Shown here: positions 22,516 through 35,761 of the stretch, piece after piece
Layout of the letters: the number at the start of each line of letters is the position of its first letter
Numbering within the stretch: position 1 is the stretch's first letter
NCBI RefSeq assembly: GCF_019703515.2
Contig: NC_059349.1
Location: 28,641,744-28,705,743 of the forward strand
Length of the DNA: 64,000 nucleotides
Direction: 5' to 3'
DNA from: Myxocyprinus asiaticus
Lineage: Eukaryota > Chordata > Actinopteri > Cypriniformes > Catostomidae
Made by a program: the position numbers and the translations under genes
Notes under the pieces: generated by a model
What the model saw: only the letters and a program-made list of their open reading frames with translations
Told to the model about the DNA's origin: nothing
Databases searched by the model: none

Positions 22516-23546
22516 TTTTTTTTTTTGTTTTTTTTGCTATACATTTTTTTTTTATTGATTCTTATATATATAAAAAACACAGAATAAACTAACCCACCTT
22601 GTCCCTCAACAAACATCCCTGTGGTCAAAGCCGAAATTACACAATGCACACATATAAACAAACAAACAAACAAAAAATATTTGAGATAATCAAAAATATA
22701 AAAATCAACATACAAAGGGAAAAGAAAGAAATCCACAAAGAACAGAATCCACAATTAATACCACAATTTTGTCTCTCTCCACGTGGTCCTCACTGAGAGC
22801 CTTCCAGAAAGGACAAATACCTGTCCCATTTTTTACCATCTGCCAAGCCGCTTATATGACATCTTTTCAAATTCCACCACCCTGCCCAATTCGGTGAACC
22901 ATTCTTGAAATAACGGAGCACCAATTGATACAGTTCTGTACTCTTAACCAGAATTCTTGAATCTTAGCGCAGAGCTACAGAGCATGGGTTATGTCTCCAT
23001 CTTTCAACTGGCATTGGCTTCCAGCAGGTAGGTGCGTCTTTTAAACCAAGCCTAAACAATCTAGTGGGAGTCCAGCAGAAACGATGCAAAATCTTAACCT
23101 GAATAAGGCATACCCTTGCGTCCCTAGACATAGTTTTAACATTTTTTAAAATTCTTTCCCACTCCCCATCCTCCAATACCAAGTTCAGATCTCTTTCCCA
23201 TAAAGAGCTCTTAAGAGCTGTTAAGGCCCCGTCACCAAGACTCTGAATCAACGAGGAATAATACACTGACACTTCATGACCCTTTCCAAAGGCTGTGAGC
23301 ACCATACAGAGGGTGTCTGCAGCTTTAGGGGCTGTGTACTACCCCCAAAAATAGTACAAAGTAGATGGCGCAACTGTAAATACCTGAAAAATTGAGACCT
23401 AGATATCCCAGATTGCTGTGTTATATTTTGAAATGATCTCAAAGCTCCATTTTCATTAAGGTCACCAAGTGTAGCAACGCCCCTCTCGATCCATTCTTTC
23501 CAGCAAATGGGGGACTTGTTATTACACAATTTTGGGGTTCAGCCAT
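22516..23546 (-). mobile_element. 5'-truncated L1-like LINE with target duplication
   Basis: The minus strand encodes the C-terminal part of a LINE ORF2 and ends in an A-rich tail (T-rich at 22516-22552 on the plus strand). It is bounded by gctaagacaatg (22504-22515) and gctaagacagtg (23547-23558), a 12-bp duplication with one difference. Truncation at the 5' side is the usual outcome of target-primed reverse transcription. Confidence 0.85.
22964..23529 (-). pseudogene. LINE-1-like ORF2 C-terminal fragment
   Basis: Two minus-strand frames (23529-23248 and 23305-22964) carry WKEWIERGVATLGDL, SRSQFFRYLQLRHLL and VCLIQVKILHRFCWTPTRLFRLG. These are the blocks downstream of the reverse transcriptase in fish L1-like ORF2, next to the C-terminal Cys-rich region. 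A frameshift near 23280 splits them. Endonuclease and polymerase domains are absent because of the truncation. Confidence 0.8.
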
Positions 23547-23623
23547 GCTAAGACAGTGCATGAAGTCACATGAAGACATTTTTTGTTGTGAACAAAAGCA
23601 GTCTCAGAGTATCATTTATTTAC

Positions 23624-23644
23624 CAAAAAAAAAAAAAAAAAAAA
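23624..23644. repeat. A homopolymer
   Basis: A run of about 21 A, followed by AT-rich sequence. Confidence 0.9.
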
Positions 23645-23685
23645 TTCATGTTTAATACTAATTAAATAATTAATACCAAGGAGAC

Positions 23686-23735
23686 CAGCAAACCATCTTA
23701 GGCTGGTTTAAGCTGTTATTTTCAGCAGGGATAGA
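23686..23735. repeat. Short dispersed repeat 'accagcaaaccatctta'
   Basis: The phrase 'agaccagcaaaccatctta' followed by 'ggctggtttaagctg' is a short partly palindromic fish repeat. A second copy lies at 59937-59990. Confidence 0.5.
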
Positions 23736-26059
23736 AAGAAGGCATGTTGACAAGAATGAAAAGGATTTAATTTAAATTTAGTGAATTCACCCCTCAATGT
23801 GTCAGCACAACAAGTGAGTAAAGTGAAACGGGTAAACAGTAATTGTCTTTGGCAAAAAGAATGTAAAAGCGATTAGATATCACTGACAAAAGTTCTACTC
23901 TTTTCCCCTAGAGTCATGCGTGTCATGGCTGAAGTCTCTTGAGCAGGTTAGTTAAGCCCTACTGCACTGATGTTTAATTTCCTCTCATTAGAACTATCTC
24001 CATGTCCGCCTGCTGCCATGGTTTTATTTGACTGTAGGTTCCGTTTGATGGGAAAGAGTGTCTTGCCAAAATTGCCATTCATTAGTAAACAAACTATTTA
24101 CTCTGAGCACAAAAAAACACCACTTAAAGCATGAAACAAAATCCAATAGGCTACACCTATCAAAAGCACACTGGCTTCCTTTAATCAGTGCTGATTTCAG
24201 TGTGAAAGCAATCAAGCCTTTACACACTCCACCACTGGTAATTAAAATAAACAGACTGCACACAAATAGACCCATTGACAGATAAGCAGGGACAGCCGAG
24301 CTCCAACTAAATGAGTATAAGTGCTATCTTCAGTGTGTTTCTTTATTTAGCTAAATTATGTGTTTTTTTATTCTTTCACTTTTTTAAGCAAGAAATGTAA
24401 GCAAATATTAGAAGTCTGCAGATTTTCGCACAAGTCAGTGGTGGTGTCTCTACATTAGGGGCAAGTGGGGTGTGGCCCCATCAGATGTGCCGTTGTTGTG
24501 CAAAATGCGTGGCATAATCATACATTTGTTTTATGCAATAATATTTTTCCCGCACCTTAAACTTGTTTTATATCCATTATACAAGACAACAGTAGATGTT
24601 CTAGCCCGTCGGCTAGCCCGTCGTCCCAAGTTGAATCAAGAGAGATCTAGATTACGTAATGCGCAGGCACAACGTTTGCCTTTGCCCCTTAGCCAATCAA
24701 AAGCTTTGCCATTGCTTTAAGGTGTTGTTGATGCATTGGTTTTCTATCTGACAGGATTCATTTTCTAAATGACATTTGAGTTACAATAGGCGAATTCCAA
24801 TTGAAAGTCTTCATCCCTATGCCCTACTCCCTTTGAAGGACAGATCTCTTGATGTGGGCACTCTAAAGGGACCATGAAAGTACTGTATGAATGTACCCTT
24901 CACTAACAGTCTTGTAAATGGGCTCTTTGTTAAAAAAAACACTGTCTTACTTTTGTTTGGAACAAACTTTCAAGTGGCGTCCCCTTCCCAAAGTGCCATT
25001 CAAGGGTGCAAAACGGACATTTGGAAAACGGCCACTTATTATCACCCGACATCTGTGATTTCATATACTGATTTGGGTGGGACTAAAGATCTCTGTGTCT
25101 ATTGCAGAGGTGGGAGTGTCTGTTTTCTAAATGTGGGCATTACAGAAGGTTGAACACATTAATTTAGGTGATAAAATTAACGTATCTTTTAAGCTTTATC
25201 TGTTTAAATTTAAAATAGCTTACCATTCTAAATATACATTTTAAATAATTATATAATTAGTTGATTTCATTTTAATGTATTAATTATTCATTATAAATTA
25301 CTTTTTTTAAAAAGCCTATTAAAATAATAGGCTTCTTATTATAAATCCACTGAAATAAACAAGACCTATCTGTGAATTATATAATTATAACATTAAATAA
25401 TTGACCTGAGAAATTAAGGTGAGTAGCCTATCTTACCTGATGCTGATATTACAGTGGCCAGTCTTGATTTTTTTTTTCTTTTCTTTTTTTTCGTTGATGG
25501 CAAAAAATGTACATCCAAATTGAAAGGCGCGCAGCAGGTAGAAGATCACCACGCATAAGTACAAACTTAACGGTAGTTCAAGTAGTTTAAAATACATGAG
25601 GAGATGCGTTGTCAAAAATGTTAATATCAGCAATCACAGACATTTCTCATAGGACCCTTGAGTTAGCTGAAAAACAGTGTAAAAATTCCACAGCAAATTT
25701 CTTAGAGGTTGTGTGAGAAAACACCAGGACTGGATTAAAATCACAAAGTACGTCTGTGAAACACGAATTTCCCCAGAAAAGTCTCGCTCATTTTGATTCA
25801 TTTTGTAATGCTGTTCATACGAGTTAGTGAGATAATGTGTACAGCCTTTGTCTATTTGCCTCTATCTGATTTGCTTTCATGGTCACTTGAGCTTTTTGAA
25901 GTGGATGTGCAAGTTTAAGTGGTGTTTTGTGCTGAGATTAAATTATTAGGGATGTACAGCATGTGCGTTTTATCATGTTTGGAGGTTGCGCTAGAAAATA
26001 TATTTATTCGTCACTCTGACTGTCACTCTGACAACTAATACTGGCATTATATTCATGTT

Positions 26060-26205
26060 GTTTAGCCAGAGGGGAACTGGCCCCCACAGTAAGCCTGGTT
26101 TCTCCCAAGGTTATTTTTCTCCATTAACCAACATCGTATGGAGTTTTGTGTTCCTTGCCACAGTCACCTTCAGCTTGCTCACATGGGGTTCTAAATACAA
26201 TTATT
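26060..26205. repeat. Dispersed fish repeat fragment
   Basis: The segment 'gcctggtttctcccaaggtt' through 'ccttgccacagtcaccttc' is a short conserved-looking unit that I know as a common interspersed sequence in cyprinids. Its family is not certain to me. Confidence 0.4.
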
Positions 26206-26406
26206 ATTTTTATTATTTAAATACTTTAAACTTTGTTTAAAAATAATCAGGGTTACAATTAATCCTGATTTAAATTTCACAGTAAATCTAGATTAACTTT
26301 ATTTCTGTTGCCCCATTACTTTAAACTCTAATTTAAATCCCAGTTAGGGATTAACTTTAAACTTGCAGCTGAGGTAGTTTAAATAAAAAACGGACCTACA
26401 ACTAAA

Positions 26407-27158
26407 GGTCTGCACGGGCCTTAAAATAATACCAGACCCGTACCCGAGACCCTACCCGGCCGAATGATACTGTCAGATTTTAAGCCCAAAACCGACCCAA
26501 ACCCGAAATTGCTTACTATCTAATTTCTTCTCCTAGCAAGTACTTTTGCAGTAGGCTATATTTTATGTAAGCATATAGGCAACATTCGTAACAGTACTGA
26601 AACAGTAAACATGCACAATTTTAACAAGGCACGGCAGCCCCTCAGTACACTAGAGCAGAAGGGGAAAAAAAGCATTGATTTACTGTTTACTGTGTGAAAC
26701 TTCACTTGGGGCATAAATTGAAACAATGCAACAGTCCACTCTATGCAGCCTGAATTTGTTCAGAATGTTGAATTTGTTCAGAATGTTGAATCTTTGTGAC
26801 AACTGCACAAAAAATAAATAAAAATAAACATCTTTTTACATTGACACGGTGTTTAAAATATACCGGTCCTGCGTGAGACACTAAAGAAAAAGCTAGATGG
26901 GGTGCAAATGTCAAAGACATTCGTCCAGCATGTTTTTAAACAATGGGAAAACAGAACAGATGTGCGCAAAAACACATTCGGTTTGAACGACCCCTAACTC
27001 GTCCATTCGCACGTGTCTGTGAGTGAGAGCATGTGCGCGAAACAAGTTCGGTAAGCCTGTTTATTTTTTCATTAATTACAAAACCCGAACACAACCCAAA
27101 CCCGAAGTCCTACTTGAAAAACTGACTCTACCCGGCCCGAAACCCATCGGGTTTCTAC
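26407..27158. mobile_element. hAT-like non-autonomous element, 752 bp
   Basis: The flanks share ctacaactaaa (26396-26406 and 27159-27169), of which 8 bp or more is target duplication. The element begins ggtctgcacgggcc and ends catcgggtttctac. Near both ends it has 'cagacccgtacccgag' or 'acccgaacacaacccaaaccc' blocks rich in CCCG. It contains no gene. Confidence 0.75.
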
Positions 27159-27304
27159 CTACAACTAAACTGAATGACTGGGTAAGCAAACAGTGGATGT
27201 GACGCCATCCCTCTGAGAGACGATTATTATATAATTTATCTTTATTATGGCCTGAAATCTAGGGCAGTCGGCTGCTATGCATGCTTTCGTATCTGGGTGC
27301 GAGC

Positions 27305-27390
27305 AGGCTTGGGGAGTAACGGAATACTTGTAACGGCGTTACATAATCAGGATACAAAAATTGTGTAACTGTAATCCTTTACAGTAAACA
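27305..27390. repeat. Fragment of hAT-type end 'ggggagtaacggaatac'
   Basis: The phrase 'ggggagtaacggaatac' with 'gtaacggcgttac' is the recognisable left end of another widespread fish hAT family. Only this end is present. Confidence 0.5.
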
Positions 27391-28575
27391 TAAACATAAA
27401 AGAACTGCCTTTGGACTTCTCACCAGTGTTCCATCAATAGAATGTTTATGGGACCGCTGCATTATTCATTGCTTTGCTAATGTTGTAGGCTCTCCTTGGT
27501 AGAAGGGTTCTGTTAACATCTTAATAACAGGGAATAAACAGAGCACACACACGCAGTGTTTTCTTGTGTTTTATTAATTAATATTTCAAAAATCTGTAAA
27601 TGACGGAGAATTTTCGGTTTACGAATCCCCTAAAATGTTGGGTTAAGGATTGTTTGTGCCCCACCAGAAATAATGTGACTGAGACACTACTGCAAGTCAG
27701 CTGAATTCTGACCTTGGTTGTGAGAGACCAACACGCTTTAAAATGGCTGATTTAAAATGGTAAATGTACTTACTTAAACCCACACTATTTTAAATTACAC
27801 TGAATAATATTGGATGGTTTGGAAGGCAGGTTAAACAAATGCCTGTTTTGACTGTATTCATTTCAGTGAAAGGCTGAGAAAAATATTTTCTCAAAACTGC
27901 AGCAATCCTTAATCTTGAGCTATACAGACAATAATTTATGATCGGAAACACCAATTTTAGTAAGGTATGGCTAAAAAACACACATACTATGGCATTTTGC
28001 CTGCACCAATATCCCCTAGTCAGCACTGATTTAATCCTTGTTCCATCAACCACACGTTATAAGCTGACTGACCATCACAGTCAATAACGCCTACTTGTAG
28101 AGTCTTCCAATGTTTTATTTAATTTTTTCCATTTGCTATGCATCAAAAAGGAGAATGCTGAAGAATCCAGTGACTGAAGACAAACTCTAAATCACTCTAT
28201 ATTGCTCTGACACTTCAGTCTATAAACACACAGAGTCTTAACTGGCTCTTTGATATTTGTTGATTTGGAGTCAGAAGTGCCTTGGTCTAAGAAGTCAGCT
28301 GTTCATTTCTGGGAAAATCAGTTTAGTAACAGTATAGTGATTCATAGGTTTGCTCTGCCATGTCTGAGCCAGTGCGAGCTTGCCATGCTTCATACAATAC
28401 TTAGAGCAAGACAGGAGTGTTGAAAGATTTCAAGTGAGAGCATTTTAGTGAAGATCCACAGTGTCTTCTGTACGTTTTGTTCATGAGTTAAGATTAATCC
28501 ATTTTATAATAAAAAAGATACCATTAGCCAATCTTCTATAAAATACCACAGATGATAAAACTCCCTCACACTGTA

Positions 28576-28634
28576 AAACCATCCGTCCGCCCGTCCATCT
28601 GTCCGTCCATCTCTCCATCCATCCATCCATCCTT
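28576..28634. repeat. CCAT/CCGT tetranucleotide repeat
   Basis: Imperfect units ccgt, ccat and ctgt over about 59 bases, ending in five clean ccat units. Confidence 0.9.
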
Positions 28635-29725
28635 CCAATGTAATCAAATGACTAAATATTGAAGTGTAATATTTTGGTCCACTTTTTTCACAAAGTAGTA
28701 GAAGAAGAAAATTGCTGGTTAGTTAATTAAATTAATTAACTCATCACAAACAGTTTTGGATGTGCATATTGCACGAATGTTAAAAATACATAATGAATAA
28801 CAGGTATCCTGACTCCTTATAAAAATGCAATGCATGCCTTCTAATTTATTTTATTATCTCCAAGCATTTCCAGGTCAATTTGGACTTTGCCGTCATGTAA
28901 CCAAATTAGACCCAATAATGATTACTTAATGGACATTACACATGGATGAGACTTTCATTATTCTAATACTGCCTAAACATCACCTATTACTTGCAAATTA
29001 CATAATTAATCTTTCATAAACATGCTATGGGAGTTTCCGAAAGAGCATCATTGACATTTAAAAAGATTCCTTTAGGAATTACTGGGGTGCAGGAGTTTAG
29101 ATTCGGATGTGATTTAAAATGTTCTTATACATACCATCCCAATTATTGTGGAATATTACACGTGTTTATCTTCTTTAAACAAGCGTATTTGTTATTCAGA
29201 ACAGTCTTACAGATAAATCTCTGAAATAAAGCACAGAACACTGTTGTGTTAAAATCATCAGGCTGTTTGTCATTACTTATATGACATAATGGTTTTTGCA
29301 GAGTGAGATTCAGCCTAGATTTTGTACGATGTCAAAGGGTTAATTACACAGAGAACATAGAAATGTAAAAAATTAATACTTACCAACAATTAGCACACCA
29401 GCATTACTGTTTCTACACTGCTGTTAATTACACCCAAGAATAATACACTGGACAGATCCAAATGTTGTGGGTATTGAATGAATTCCACTGCGATTAAACG
29501 TCAATCATTGTGCCATCTCCTCTCATGATAACGGCAGAATGAAGACATTCATCTGTAAAATACTCAAAGGGCTTTAAATATTGCCTGACAATAGGTTGTG
29601 TCTGAACTTTCATATCTTTTTTCATGATCACAATATTGGGAGTGTGAATAAGGATGTAAAATGCATGAAAAAACAAAACAAAAAATAAAACAACATTACT
29701 CCAATACTAGAAACAAAACAAAAAA

Positions 29726-29730
<5 letters not shown>

Positions 29731-29804
<74 letters not shown>
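29731..29804. repeat. (TA)n microsatellite, about 37 units
   Basis: An uninterrupted TA run. It creates spurious frames of alternating Ile-Tyr on the minus strand. Confidence 0.97.
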
Positions 29805-29809
<5 letters not shown>

Positions 29810-30147
29810 AAATATGGGTTGTTAACATAAAATACATTTGCAGAGATGCTGAGTCTAAAATTATTTTTTTTAAACAGCACTTTGCAAATTCTTTTATAAA
29901 AATGCGCATGCATCTTTAATGACCTCATGTTAATTGAGAGACTATATTTAATAATTGTAATTTTTAAAGGTGCACTCATTAAAAAAGTTGTACACCTGAA
30001 TTGTCTCTAAGGTTTTATTTATTTATTTATTTATTTTAAAATATAAGTAAATAATCATGAGCAAGCAATAAAGCTATCAAAATCAACAAATATAAAGATT
30101 AATTTTTATACTTATAATTAATAACTCTTCCTTAAAAAAAATCTTGT

Positions 30148-30350
30148 CTGAGGCTACATCCACATTAATAAATGTATCCTCCGTTTTCAGTTTACTAACT
30201 CCAAAGTATGCAGTAATGGAGAGTATTTTCGAAAGTCTGTTTTTTTTGGTGGAGAAAAACACTGTTCCAGTGTGAATGAGAGGCATACATATAACAAAAT
30301 CAATGCATTTTCAAAGGCAGACAGATTAGTATGGAAGTGGCATGGGTGGC
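30148..30350. repeat. MITE fragment 'ctacatccacattaat'
   Basis: Positions 30148-30350 run from 'gaggctacatccacattaat' to 'agattagtatggaagtgg', a diverged copy of a fish MITE whose ends mean 'gtgtggatgtggcc'. A clearer copy lies at 36366-36576. Confidence 0.45.
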
Positions 30351-31108
30351 AAGAGCTGAGTCTGAATTACTGCGCATATGTAATCTTCATACCCCACTTC
30401 AGTTCGGCAGTGAGTGCACTGCCCATTCGGAGTGTAGTGGCTGTAATCAGTAATGTGTTAAAACAGAGGAGGTCTGATCACGTTAGCCCTATGTTCTGTG
30501 TTCTGGCTGAGGGAACTGCTGGGGAGGCTTCATTAGCATGCTGATTGCACAAAATGGTGTTTAAGCAGCTACCGAGCCATAATGACGCCAGGTTATGATG
30601 AAAGCACAACACCACCCAGGCCAGACCTGGGCACAAAGGTTCCCTGAACTGCTCTGTAGAATCATACGAAAGATATAAACTCCCCCATCATCAACCCATT
30701 AATTACTATACACTCACTAACTGCTCTCACTCACTTTTGTTTTTAGCTAACTGTAACTATGTTACACTCAGGGTGGCCAGTGTTAAAAAAGTGAACCTGT
30801 AGAACACGATGTGTTTGTTCTGAGGCCAAGTATTAATGAAATGTGGATTATTTGAAATGTTGAAAATAAATTGTTGGCACATCAAAATAAGACATACTTT
30901 TGATTACAAGCATTTGTGACATGCTTTGTTTATTTACACTTGCCTAGCCAGAATATTTTTTTCTGACACTTCTTTGCAAAGAGAGACACATATTAAACAT
31001 GCCAGGTCCCTTATGAAACTGGCAATGACAAATAATAAAATTAGAATAATAGAACAAATATAATCAATAATTCGGAGACAAAATTTTTGGTTAATGGTTA
31101 AATCCATG

Positions 31109-31270
31109 GATTAAAGGTGCTTTCAGTGCTTTTTCCTTATTAAAATGCTTAAGGAAACACTTGTCACAGTGTCACACTTTTGATTTACACTCACAAAAGA
31201 TGAAAACTCCAGTCACATCAATAGCCTAATAAAAGCTTTTTATTTTTATTTTACATGGAGTTGGACTGCA
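31109..31270. repeat. Dispersed repeat 'aaaggtgcactcag' family
   Basis: Matches the block at 59538-59905 at several places: 'aaaggtgctttcagtgctttttcc', 'gaaaactccagtcacatcaatagcc' and 'taataaaagct'. A third short piece is at 29968-30000. Confidence 0.5.
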
Positions 31271-33205
31271 TATTAACCCTGAAATGCATGGGAATTTCAC
31301 CAAACACTCTTACATATTTGGGCTTTAGAGACCCGGCACTTATATCTATCACAAATGGATCTAAAAAATGCCCAGATGTTCACACATATGGAATACTGAT
31401 AAATCACCATTGTTGATAATTTATTGTTGCACAGACAATCAGCGTGATATAGTATTTATTTGTATGAATAAATACAAAATGGTAGGCAGCAACACAAATG
31501 TACATAGTGTTGGTTTAACGATACCAAGATAGTTACCGTTAGAATTTCAACTTACTAAAAATATGTATGAAACCTGCTTGAGATGTCATTATCATAACAT
31601 TGATACTGCAATTTCTTTTAATGTTTCAGAGCAACAGGAAAGCAGGACTACTAAATTCAAAGAACTATAATCTTTACTGCAATTTGTCTTTGTATATGCT
31701 AGATGACAAAAGATGAAAATATATGGTGACCATACACCAGGGGCAGTGCCAGGATTTTTTCATAACTATATAACTTATATAGTAATCAGTAGTGAGATCG
31801 CTGGATTTTACAATAATGCTTGTTTAATTAAAAATGCTTGGAACATTTTAATTAAATCAAAAAGAAAATGTTATGTCAGTGCTTTTGTTTGTGTGCATTT
31901 GGGAGCTTACAAGTATTTAGGTGTTGAAAGAAATGGGGCACAAAAGCTTAAAGCGTGTATATCATTGATACTGCTGCATAAGTGGCCATATAGTCCCCAT
32001 GTGGCACAGAACCCGAGTCAAATTTATTATTACTATCACACAGCATGTCCTTTCCCTTGTACTTTAGCTGATCCTTGGCCCATATTTGCATTGCTAATTC
32101 TGCTCTTGTCTCTCTCTCTCTGCTCCTGTGTGATAAATCAGCTGAAGCAGATGGTCTTTAATTCCACTGTTGAGTCACTTGCTTGTTTTGAGGCTTTTCT
32201 CATTCAAGTCCGGCTCTGTAACTTTCACGAGATTGGACACTGTTAAGACACAAGCATGAAAACATTACTGAGAATGCAAAGGCCTGCTTTTCTGTACCTG
32301 TGTATCTATGCGTAACATCTCTTATGTAATAGTTTAACTGACTCAAGGTATTTTATGATCGACAATCAGCTCTAAAGATCACAAAGATTTGCTTAGAGTT
32401 ATAAAACATATGTACAGTAATTATTTTTGTGTAGTGATAAATTAAGTGACGGTGTGACTATTTGCATTGGGACACAGTGCCACTACACTCAAAAAAATGA
32501 TTCCTTGCTTCAGTAAATATTGCTCATTAAAATAAACAGATTTTACTGAAAATGTAATGCTGTCAACTTTCCTTAATTATATGCTATATTTGTGACACAA
32601 GATATTGAGATTATGCTGCTCAGGGCCTTCACTTACAACTCCTCAAACTCAGCAAACAACAGGTAATTCCAGTAAAATAATCACATTTCTACACCAATTT
32701 AAAATGTTTAATGCAAACTTCAAATTGTACATCTTGAAACCAGCTAACATTTTCTGAGTGTTGGTTTATATTCAGCTTCATCGATTGCATCTACAGTTTT
32801 AGCGTTCAGTTAGTGTTTGAGACGACATGAATAAATACATCAATATTATGTGAAGTATTCAGTCTCTGTAATGAGTTTCACTGTTGCCTTAAACGACACT
32901 GAGGTTGTCAATGACAATAATTAATATTCTGTATGTGGCGCTTACACCATACTTTTCTCATGGGAAAATACTGTGCTTTCTCATTGTCGGGCAGTTTCAC
33001 CGGAGAGACAGTTTATCTTCAACCGCTGCAGGCATCACTCACGCAGCAGAGACTCAGCAGGCAACAGGCAACTCCAACAAGTAAATCGCTTTTCTACATG
33101 TTTCAATGCAAATGTCTCATTGAACCCCTTTGTCTTCAAGAGAAACCAGCTTACATTAGCTGAGTGTTGGTTTATGTTCACTTTTCAGCTTAATCAAATG
33201 ATTTT

Positions 33206-33478
33206 AGTAGTTCACCCAAAAATGCTATTTCTCTTGTCATTTGGCCTTCTCACCCCTTATGCCATCTCAAACTCGTATGACTTTCTGTCTTCTGTGGAAC
33301 ACAAACCAAAAATGTTATATGGATTACATTGATGCTGCCTTTATGGATCTTGAAAGTTTTTAACCTTACTGACTTCCATTATATAGACAAACACACATCA
33401 TATATCCTTCTAAAATCTTTGTTTGTGTTCCCCTGATGAAAGTCAAATGAGTTTGACATGGCATAAGACTGCATAAAT
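33206..33478. mobile_element. MITE, partial palindromic copy
   Basis: Begins 'agtagttcacccaaaaatg' and continues 'cttctgtggaacacaaacc', the left arm of the fish MITE seen in full at 59249-59542. The right arm (33421-33478) is degenerate. Confidence 0.55.
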
Positions 33479-33915
33479 GATTAGAGAATTACCAATTTTG
33501 GTTTGCCTGAGACACCCTGATATCAACATGTGTACATTGGTTTGTAAAAAAGAGTCACATAAGTATAATACTGCTGCAATATGTAGCAGGGTTTGCAGTG
33601 GTTGAAAATGGTCTCGTCATGAATCTTAAATGTAAACTAGCCATACATGTTGCTTATCTTGTCAGTTACAATTATACTATTTTTTATTTTTTTATTTTTT
33701 TGTCTAACAGGATAGGGTCATTTAAATTATAGTCCTGGCAGGTCCACAACTATAACTGAAAGAAGAGTCATCAGAGGTTTTCAAGGCAAAAAAAGAAAAA
33801 AGGTAGGAAACACATTTGGATGACATTATTCATATTTATATAGCACCATTTTAACATATCCGCTGACATTCATATAAATGTATGCATTTGGGACAGTGGT
33901 TGAATAGCTGTGTGC

Positions 33916-34517
33916 TTCAAATGAAAATTCTCTCATCGTTTACTCACCCTCATGCCATCCCAGATGTGTGTGACTTTCTTTCTTCTGCAGAACACAAACT
34001 ACGATTTTTAGAAAATATTTCAGCTCTGTAGGTCCTTACAATGCAAGTGAATGGTGATCAGAACTTTGAAAGTACAAAAAGCACATAAAGGCAGCATAAA
34101 ATATATGAATACGACTCCAGAAGTTAGATGTCTTCAGAAGCGGAATTATAGGTGTGGGTGAGAAACAGATCAATATTTATTTTGAATATTAATTTTCCTC
34201 CCTGCCCAGTAGGTGGTGAAATGCACAAAGAATGTGAATCCCCAAAAACAAGAGAAGACAAATGTGAAAGTGAAGATTGATAGTAAAAAAGGAATTAAAT
34301 ATTGATCTGTTTCTCAACCACACTTATCATATCACTTCTGAAGACATGGATTAAACCACTGGAGTCATATAGATTAATTTATGCCACCTTAATGTGCTTT
34401 TTGACCACCATTCACTTGCATTGAATGGAACAACAGAGCTGAGATATTTTTCTAAAAATCTTTGTTTGTGTTCAACAGAAGAAAATCTTTTTATTTTTGG
34501 GTGAACTATCCCTTTAA
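33916..34517. mobile_element. MITE with 'gggtgaactatcccttta' end
   Basis: The left end 'aaatgaaaattctctcatcg' and the right end 'tttttgggtgaactatccct' delimit a unit of about 600 bp. Inner inverted segments are 'ctttcttcagaac' and 'ttcaacagaagaaaa'. The family is abundant in cyprinids. It encodes nothing. Confidence 0.65.
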
Positions 34518-35761
34518 GCATCACTTTTCTTTTTACTCTCTAATTATTGATTTTGAGGATATTTAATTGTGCAAATAAATACAATGGAAACTGTTAATAT
34601 ACATTTTGACAAAGATTATTTCTAGCATTTAGGAAGAGGAGCTCGACCAATGCACAGAAAGGAGCAGATGCCATTAATGCTTTGGAGCAGGAAGAGCGAA
34701 AGTTGCCTTTCAACCCCCTGGATGTATTGATTGTCCTTGAAAATGAGCTGGGGACATTTGTCAAAACTTAGGTCAGTGCTCTGACTTTTTGGGCTACTTT
34801 ATGCCCTTCACATCAGCTACCCGAACAAGCTGGCACTTTTTCTTTATTTCTTTGAGGTCATACAGTAAATGGTGCATCTTGATGATGGCAATGTCTGGCC
34901 AAGTTGAAAAGATCTTTTGAATGAATAGTTTCATTTATAATTACAAATTGTTTCTGGTGTTTTTGTTACAGTATTAGTTCAGACATTTTTCTCCTACCTG
35001 CATATATTTCTGCAGTGTGCAGTCTGTTAAAATGCATTTTGAATTGTGTTTATTTAGATTTACTGAAATTCTTTAAATCATTGCATAGCCCACTTGTTTT
35101 GTTATGTTTTTTGTTTATCGTCATGATTTTGTTACGATTTTTGTATTTGACAACTTATTTTGGTTCTAGGAGAGCATGAATATCTATGTTAAATGGTAAA
35201 TTTGTAAACAACAATAAAAACCTTTGACATTCACCAGTTGTCTGTTATTTCTTCAGGTCATTTTATTTTAAAATTAATTGAAAGTAAATGAACAGAACCT
35301 AGAATTTGAAGCTGCTAATAGCATTTACAATTGAGCTAAATGAGCTTAAAATGCTTAGTTGGGTAGACAGAGACTCTTAGTGTAAAAACACCTTAAATGT
35401 AGTAGCTGGCGTGGCACAGTATTTTAAGTAAACATTTTTTGAATGGAAGCTCATTAATTTGGCCATAGCCAGCTATGGTTTTTTTAGGTAACGGTGCTTA
35501 AAATTCCTAGTGGAATTTGCTTAAAAAGTGGGATGCAAAAATGATGCACTATATTTTTAAGCAAATCCAGCACATTTTTTTTTTCAGTGTATTTGGATAC
35601 CCAACAAAAAATGTAGGTTTGACATCAAGAGAAATGGCCTGGAAGAGCACATGTATGAGCATTTTAGTGCAACTGACATCAGTTGAAACTGGCTTGTGAC
35701 ATTCTCCGATCCCACTTTTACACTTTTCTTCCCCTTGCCTCAACTCAATGTCTCTAAAAAG

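Larger units (their letters stand above)
24437..27692. mobile_element. Possible large DNA transposon with imperfect inverted ends
   Basis: The left end 'cagtggtggtgtctctacatta' and the complement of the right end 'cagtagtgtctcagtcacatta' look like related inverted termini, each followed by a 'gtggggc'-type block. The flanks share caagt (24432-24436 and 27693-27697). No transposase frame is visible. The interior is AT-rich and contains another transposon. The pairing could be coincidental. Confidence 0.35.

Noticed and set aside
29628..29979. Frames encoding alternating Ile-Tyr
   Set aside because: Produced by the (TA)n microsatellite.
31713..32246. 177-codon plus-strand frame
   Set aside because: Composition is that of random AT-rich sequence, with no domain. 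It starts in sequence ('aggggcagtgccaggatttt') resembling a transposon end.
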